Notes under the pieces: model-generated
The model's input: only the letters and a program-made list of their open reading frames with translations
The model's database searches: none
Told to the model about the DNA's origin: nothing
Shown: in pieces, positions 59,992 to 64,000 of the stretch
How the letters are laid out: each line of letters starts with the position of its first letter
Position numbering within the stretch: the first letter of the stretch is position 1
Program-made: the position numbers and the translations under genes
Assembly: GCF_015163665.1 (NCBI RefSeq)
Contig: NZ_JADEUG010000006.1
Span: 62,001-126,000 of the forward strand
Length of the DNA: 64,000 nt
DNA from: Xenorhabdus sp. BG5
Lineage (GTDB): Bacteria; Pseudomonadota; Gammaproteobacteria; Enterobacterales; Enterobacteriaceae
Reading direction: 5' to 3'

Positions 59992-61080
59992 ATGAGTATT
60001 GAAATCAGTAAAATCAGTAAATCTTTTGGTCGATCTCAGATACTGAATGAAATTTCACTGGATATTGAATCTGGTGAAATGGTAGCCCTGCTTGGCCCGT
60101 CGGGTTCTGGCAAGACGACATTGTTGAGGATTATCGCAGGGCTTGAGCAGCAGAGTGCTGGCCAATTGAAATTTCACGGACAGGATGTCAGCCGATTACA
60201 TGCAAAAGATCGGCGTGTTGGGTTTGTATTCCAGCACTATGCCTTATTTCGCCATATGACGGTATTTGATAACGTAGCTTTTGGCCTGACGGTTCTACCT
60301 CGCCGTCAGCGTCCCAGTGCTGAGGCATTGCGTAGTAAGGTCATGGCATTGCTGGATATGGTGCAACTTTCCCATTTGGCAGAACGTTACCCATCGCAGC
60401 TTTCTGGTGGACAAAAACAGCGTGTGGCATTAGCGAGGGCATTGGCGGTTGAGCCACAGATCCTCTTATTAGATGAACCTTTTGGTGCATTAGATGCTCA
60501 GGTTCGCATGGAGTTACGTCGTTGGTTGCGTCAGCTGCATGAAGAATTGAAGTTTACCAGCGTATTTGTCACCCATGATCAGGAAGAGGCAATGGAGGTG
60601 GCTGACAGGGTGGTACTTATGAATCAAGGACGCATTGAACAGGTCGGCACTCCTCAGCAAGTATGGCATGAACCAGAGAGCCGCTTTGTCCTTGAGTTCA
60701 TGGGGGAAATAAACAAATTGCATGGTGAAATTAAAGGTTCCCAACTCTGGATTGGCGGGAAAATTTTTCCATTGAATATCACACCGTTGCATCAAGGACA
60801 TGTTGATGTATTTTTCCGCCCTTGGGATATGATGCTTAGTGCCAAGCAAACACCTGCTTGCTCTTTGCCAGTGCAGGTTGTGGAAGTGAGCCCGCGCGGT
60901 CATTTTTTCCTCCTATCTGTTCAACCGCTAGGATGGGGAGATGAATATCTGTCAGTGATTTGGCGGGATGATTCATCCATACCGGTTAGAGGAAATGACT
61001 ATTTTATTGGTGGCATAGGTGCTCGCTTGTATGCGGGGGATTTGCCATTAAAAGTGTTGCGATTTGCTGAATCTGCCTGA
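59992..61080 (+). CDS. cysA: Sulfate/thiosulfate import ATPase CysA
   Basis: CysA powers the importer by ATP hydrolysis. It has 362 residues (E. coli 365). Walker A is GPSGSGKTT (residues 35-43), the Q-loop is VFQHYALF, the signature is [15 protein letters not shown], Walker B is [12 protein letters not shown], and the H-loop is [13 protein letters not shown]-terminal TOBE-like regulatory domain follows from about 240. A strong terminator separates it from cysM. Confidence 0.97.
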   Translation: MSIEISKISKSFGRSQILNEISLDIESGEMVALLGPSGSGKTTLLRIIAGLEQQSAGQLKFHGQDVSRLHAKDRRVGFVFQHYALFRHMTVFDNVAFGLTVLPRRQRPSAEALRSKVMALLDMVQLSHLAERYPSQLSGGQKQRVALARALAVEPQILLLDEPFGALDAQVRMELRRWLRQLHEELKFTSVFVTHDQEEAMEVADRVVLMNQGRIEQVGTPQQVWHEPESRFVLEFMGEINKLHGEIKGSQLWIGGKIFPLNITPLHQGHVDVFFRPWDMMLSAKQTPACSLPVQVVEVSPRGHFFLLSVQPLGWGDEYLSVIWRDDSSIPVRGNDYFIGGIGARLYAGDLPLKVLRFAESA

Positions 61081-61100
61081 TTTAATTCATCTTTATATTG

Positions 61101-61140
61101 AATCCCTATTTCCTGCTCTGCGAGGAAGTAGGGATTTTTG
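61101..61140 (+). terminator. cysPTWA terminator
   Basis: AATCCCTATTTCCT (61101-61114) pairs with AGGAAGTAGGGATT (61123-61136) with one mismatch, followed by TTTG after the T-rich arm end. It separates cysA from cysM. Confidence 0.85.
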
Positions 61141-61211
61141 CTTAATGTCTTGCTACAGTTTCCTTGATATGATTATTTGTTTATCCATTCTCATATGAAC
61201 TAGGTAATGCT

Positions 61212-62093
61212 GTGGCAAGCTTGGAAGAATTTATAGGTAATACACCACTGGTAAAATTAGAACGAATTACAGAAGATGTTGACGCTGAGATTTGGGTAAA
61301 GCTGGAAGGCAATAACCCGGCGGGTTCCGTAAAAGACAGAGCTGCGCTTTCGATGATCTTGCAAGCGGAATTGCGTGGGGAAATCGCTCCGGGTGATGTT
61401 TTGGTTGAAGCAACGAGTGGTAATACCGGTATTGCACTGGCGATGATCGCGGCGGTAAAAGGGTACCGCCTAAAATTATTGATGCCTGAAAATATGAGCC
61501 TTGAGAGACAGGCATCAATGCGGGCTTACGGTGCTGAATTAATTTTAGTCAGTAAAGAATTGGGAATGGAAGGTGCGCGGGATTTGGCGCAAGAAATGGA
61601 GAAGGCTGGGGAAGGAAAAGTGCTGGATCAATTTAATAATACAGATAATTCATTGGCACATTTTAATACTACCGGCCCAGAAATTTGGCAGCAAACACAG
61701 GGACGGATCACGCACTTTGTTTCCAGTATGGGAACAACAGGCACGATTACGGGGGTGAGCCGTTATTTGAAATCCCAGTCAGACAGAGTAAAAGTTACCG
61801 GATTACAACCGACGGAAGATAGTCAAATTCCTGGTATTCGTCGTTGGACCCCAGCTTATATGCCCGGAATTTATCAGAAAGAGCTGGTGGATCAGATCCT
61901 GGATATCACCCAAATGGAAGCGGAAAATACCATGCGTTTGTTGGCCCAAAAGGAAGGCATTTTCTGTGGCGTGAGTTCTGGCGGCGCAGTTTCTGGCGCG
62001 TTACGCATCGCAGCCGAAAACCCTGGGGCAGTCATTGTAGCGATTATTTGTGATCGTGGTGACAGGTATTTGTCTACAGGAGTATTTAATTAA
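61212..62093 (+). CDS. cysM: Cysteine synthase B (CysM)
   Basis: CysM is a PLP-dependent O-acetylserine sulfhydrylase that can use thiosulfate to form S-sulfocysteine. It has 293 residues. PLP Lys41 lies in NNPAGSVKDRAALSM, the asparagine loop is EATSGNTGIALAM, and the PLP-phosphate loop is SMGTTGTITGVSR. The start is GTG 61212; the nearby ATG 61207 is out of frame. The C-terminus stops at TGVFN, shorter than E. coli by about 10 residues. It probably has some independent transcription, given the terminator upstream. Confidence 0.96.
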   Translation: MASLEEFIGNTPLVKLERITEDVDAEIWVKLEGNNPAGSVKDRAALSMILQAELRGEIAPGDVLVEATSGNTGIALAMIAAVKGYRLKLLMPENMSLERQASMRAYGAELILVSKELGMEGARDLAQEMEKAGEGKVLDQFNNTDNSLAHFNTTGPEIWQQTQGRITHFVSSMGTTGTITGVSRYLKSQSDRVKVTGLQPTEDSQIPGIRRWTPAYMPGIYQKELVDQILDITQMEAENTMRLLAQKEGIFCGVSSGGAVSGALRIAAENPGAVIVAIICDRGDRYLSTGVFN

Positions 62094-62111
62094 TCTTTTA
62101 TCATCCGTAAA

Positions 62112-62169
62112 AAATCGTCCTGTTTTATCAGACACTCTACTGACTAGCCTGATAAAGCAGTGACGATTT
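62112..62169. terminator. Long imperfect hairpin between cysM and crr
   Basis: AAATCGTC/GACGATTT (62112-62119, 62162-62169) and TTTATCAG/CTGATAAA (62124-62131, 62149-62156) stack into a long stem around a 17-nt loop. It may act as a bidirectional terminator of the convergent genes, although T-runs are weak. Confidence 0.5.
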
Positions 62170-62201
62170 ATGAACAGTTCATCAATTAAAATGAATCGGT
62201 T

Positions 62202-62242
62202 AACAGAAAAAGAGGCAAATATCCCTCAATGATTTTTCTGTT
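62202..62242 (-). terminator. crr terminator
   Basis: AACAGAAAAA (62202-62211) and TTTTTCTGTT (62233-62242) are complementary and enclose GAGG/CCTC. On the minus strand the inner stem is followed directly by TTTTTCTG, just after the crr stop. Confidence 0.65.
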
Positions 62243-62750
62243 ACTTTTTGATTCGCATGATGACTGACTCACCTACGACTACGGAGCCATTGACTTTCGT
62301 TAACTCTTTAATTTCATCCATGTTAGAAATAACAACAGGAGTTAAGGTTGATTTAGCTCTTTCTTCCAGAAATACCAGATCAAACTCTAAAACCAAATCA
62401 CCTTTTTGTACCCGTTGACCTTCTTCGGCAATGCGTTTAAAACCTTCACCTTTCAGTTCAACGGTATCAATGCCAAAATGGACGAATAACTCAATGCCAC
62501 TATCAGATTCGATAGAAAAAGCATGATTAGTTTCGAAGATCTTACCAATGGTGCCATCAACAGGAGCGACAATTTTGTTGCCGGTTGGTTTAATCGCAAT
62601 ACCATCACCAACGATTTTTTCGGCAAAAACAACATCTGGAACATCTTCGATGTTGACTATCTCACCTGACAATGGCGCGATAATTTCAATACTGCCACTA
62701 TTTTTTTTATCGTCTGAAACCAGAGATTTCAATTTATCAAGCAGACCCAT
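62241..62750 (-). CDS. crr: PTS glucose-specific IIA component (EIIA-Glc, Crr)
   Basis: Crr is the phosphocarrier of glucose PTS and the regulator of inducer exclusion and adenylate cyclase. Its 169 residues equal E. coli. The active His90 (mature numbering) is in [15 protein letters not shown] and the supporting His75 is in TNHAFS. It is 45 nt downstream of ptsI, as in the ptsHI-crr operon. Confidence 0.98.
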   Translation of the reverse strand: MGLLDKLKSLVSDDKKNSGSIEIIAPLSGEIVNIEDVPDVVFAEKIVGDGIAIKPTGNKIVAPVDGTIGKIFETNHAFSIESDSGIELFVHFGIDTVELKGEGFKRIAEEGQRVQKGDLVLEFDLVFLEERAKSTLTPVVISNMDEIKELTKVNGSVVVGESVIMRIKK

Positions 62751-62795
62751 GAATCTTCTCCTAATTGTTTAATGGGACCGTATTCTGGCTAATTT

Positions 62796-64000
62796 TTAGC
62801 AGAGTGTTTTTTCTCTGGTAAAGGTGTCAACCAAATCCATCAATTCCTTTGCTGTTGGCTGAGTCAAAGCCTGCTCTGCCAGTGCTTTTGCATCATCATA
62901 ATTAGTATTACGGATGATTTTTTTAATGCGTGGAATTGATATTGCACTCATGCTGAACTCATCCAATCCCATGCCTAAGAGCAACAGCGTGGCGCGCTCA
63001 TCACCGGCAAGCTCTCCACACATGCCCGTCCATTTACCTTCTGCGTGTGAGGCATCAATAACCTGCTTGATTAAGCTCAACACTGCTGGTGACATTGGGT
63101 TGTAGAGATGAGAAATCAGCTCATTACCACGGTCTACCGCAAGAGTATACTGAGTTAGATCGTTTGTCCCAATACTAAAAAAGTCAACTTCTTTTGCAAG
63201 ATGATGAGCAATGGTTGCAGCAGCAGGCGTTTCGATCATAATGCCAACTTCAATCGATTCATCAAATGCTTTGTTTTCATTGCGTAATTGCTCTTTGAGT
63301 AACGCAAGCTCAGTTTTCAATTCCCGAATTTCTTCAACTGAAATAATCATTGGGAACATAATGCGCAGTTTACCAAATGCGGAAGCTCTCAGGATAGCAC
63401 GTAATTGAGAATGTAAGATCTCTTTACGGTCAAGGCAAATACGGATCGCGCGCCAGCCAAGGAATGGGTTCTCTTCTTTTGGCAGATTCATGTAAGGCAA
63501 GTCTTTATCGCCACCAATGTCCATTGTCCGAATAATAACGGCTTGATTACCTACAGCCTCTGCAACTGCTTTATAGGCTTCAAATTGTTCATCTTCGGTT
63601 GGCAGAGAATCACGATCCATAAACAGAAATTCAGTACGGTATAAACCAATACCTTCGGCACCATTGCGTTCAGCACCAGCGATGTCGCGTACCGTACCGA
63701 TATTGGCGCAAACTTCAACTTGATGACCATCCAATGTAATGGCCGGTAAGTCTTTCAGTTTCGCCAGTTCAGTTTTTTCTGTCAGATACTCACTTTTCGC
63801 GGTTTTCAGTTTCTCGATTTCGGTATCAGATGGGTTCACATAAATGTGATTATTGACGGCATCCAGAATCAGGTAACTGCCATTTTGGATTTGCCTGGTC
63901 GCATTGGTTGTACCAACAATCGCGGGTAATTCCAGAGAGCGAGCCATAATGGACGTGTGAGAAGTTCTGCCACCAAGATCAGTGATGAAACCTAGTACCT
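62796..64000 (-). CDS. ptsI: PTS enzyme I (PtsI), 5' end outside the window
   Basis: Enzyme I phosphorylates HPr from phosphoenolpyruvate. About 401 residues are visible, and the frame continues through the right edge, so the ATG at 63947 is internal. The active-site phospho-His (His189 in E. coli) is just inside the edge in [13 protein letters not shown]. The PEP-binding domain has [33 protein letters not shown] and the Cys in [10 protein letters not shown]. The missing part should be the HPr-binding N-terminal domain, with ptsH beyond it. Confidence 0.97.
   Translation of the reverse strand, partial: VLGFITDLGGRTSHTSIMARSLELPAIVGTTNATRQIQNGSYLILDAVNNHIYVNPSDTEIEKLKTAKSEYLTEKTELAKLKDLPAITLDGHQVEVCANIGTVRDIAGAERNGAEGIGLYRTEFLFMDRDSLPTEDEQFEAYKAVAEAVGNQAVIIRTMDIGGDKDLPYMNLPKEENPFLGWRAIRICLDRKEILHSQLRAILRASAFGKLRIMFPMIISVEEIRELKTELALLKEQLRNENKAFDESIEVGIMIETPAAATIAHHLAKEVDFFSIGTNDLTQYTLAVDRGNELISHLYNPMSPAVLSLIKQVIDASHAEGKWTGMCGELAGDERATLLLLGMGLDEFSMSAISIPRIKKIIRNTNYDDAKALAEQALTQPTAKELMDLVDTFTREKTLC

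Overview
The window is chromosomal DNA from a gamma-proteobacterium of the order Enterobacterales. Most genes match E. coli K-12 families closely in length and motif, and long stretches keep the E. coli 55-60 min gene order. The AT-leaning composition, PrtS/protealysin-like M4 peptidases, glutamine-dependent nadE beside glnB, and the absence of nadB next to rpoE point to the Morganellaceae, most likely Xenorhabdus or Photorhabdus. The genus is an inference from memory of gene content; no search was run.

Layout. 0.1-10.6 kb: trmN, then the sigma-E operon rpoE-rseA-rseB-rseC with an in-frame leader ORF, then lepA-lepB, rnc-era-recO and pdxJ-acpS. 10.6-15.1 kb: yfhL, an AT-rich unknown membrane protein, an AlkA-like glycosylase, tadA and convergent mltF. 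15.2-25.6 kb: purL under a PurR box, the sRNA gene glmY with its sigma-54/GlrR/IHF control region, glrK-glrG-glrR, nadE and glnB. 25.7-32.9 kb: loiP, a small AT-rich ORF, hmp divergent from glyA with an NsrR box and a PurR box between them, an HcaT-like transporter, suhB and trmJ. 33.0-40.7 kb: the complete iscRSUA-hscBA-fdx-iscX Fe-S operon, pepB and an SseB reduced to its C-terminal domain. 40.7-41.5 kb: a gene-poor scar with a GC-rich hairpin and an ORF remnant. 41.5-51.0 kb: ndk, rlmN, a short PilW-like lipoprotein, rodZ, ispG, hisS, yfgM, bamB, der. 51.0-54.3 kb: a low-GC accessory block with two full-length M4 metallopeptidases and a 73-codon gene encoding only the propeptide domain. 54.3-64 kb: hemF, ypeA, a small unknown ORF, yfeY, cysP-cysT-cysW-cysA, cysM, crr, and ptsI running off the right edge.

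How the genes work together. Envelope homeostasis is a recurring theme: sigma-E and its regulators RseA/B/C, GlrK/GlrG/GlrR driving the glucosamine-6-phosphate sRNA GlmY, BamB, RodZ, MltF, LoiP and lipoproteins. Iron and redox metabolism is covered by Isc, Hmp, HemF and the ferredoxin YfhL. Nitrogen and sulfur supply is covered by GlnB, glutamine-dependent NadE, sulfate/thiosulfate import and CysM. The most distinctive part is the M4 peptidase cluster with its stand-alone propeptide gene. The best-resolved regulatory parts are the rpoE leader and the glmY promoter. No tRNA, rRNA, CRISPR array, prophage or insertion sequence was recognised.
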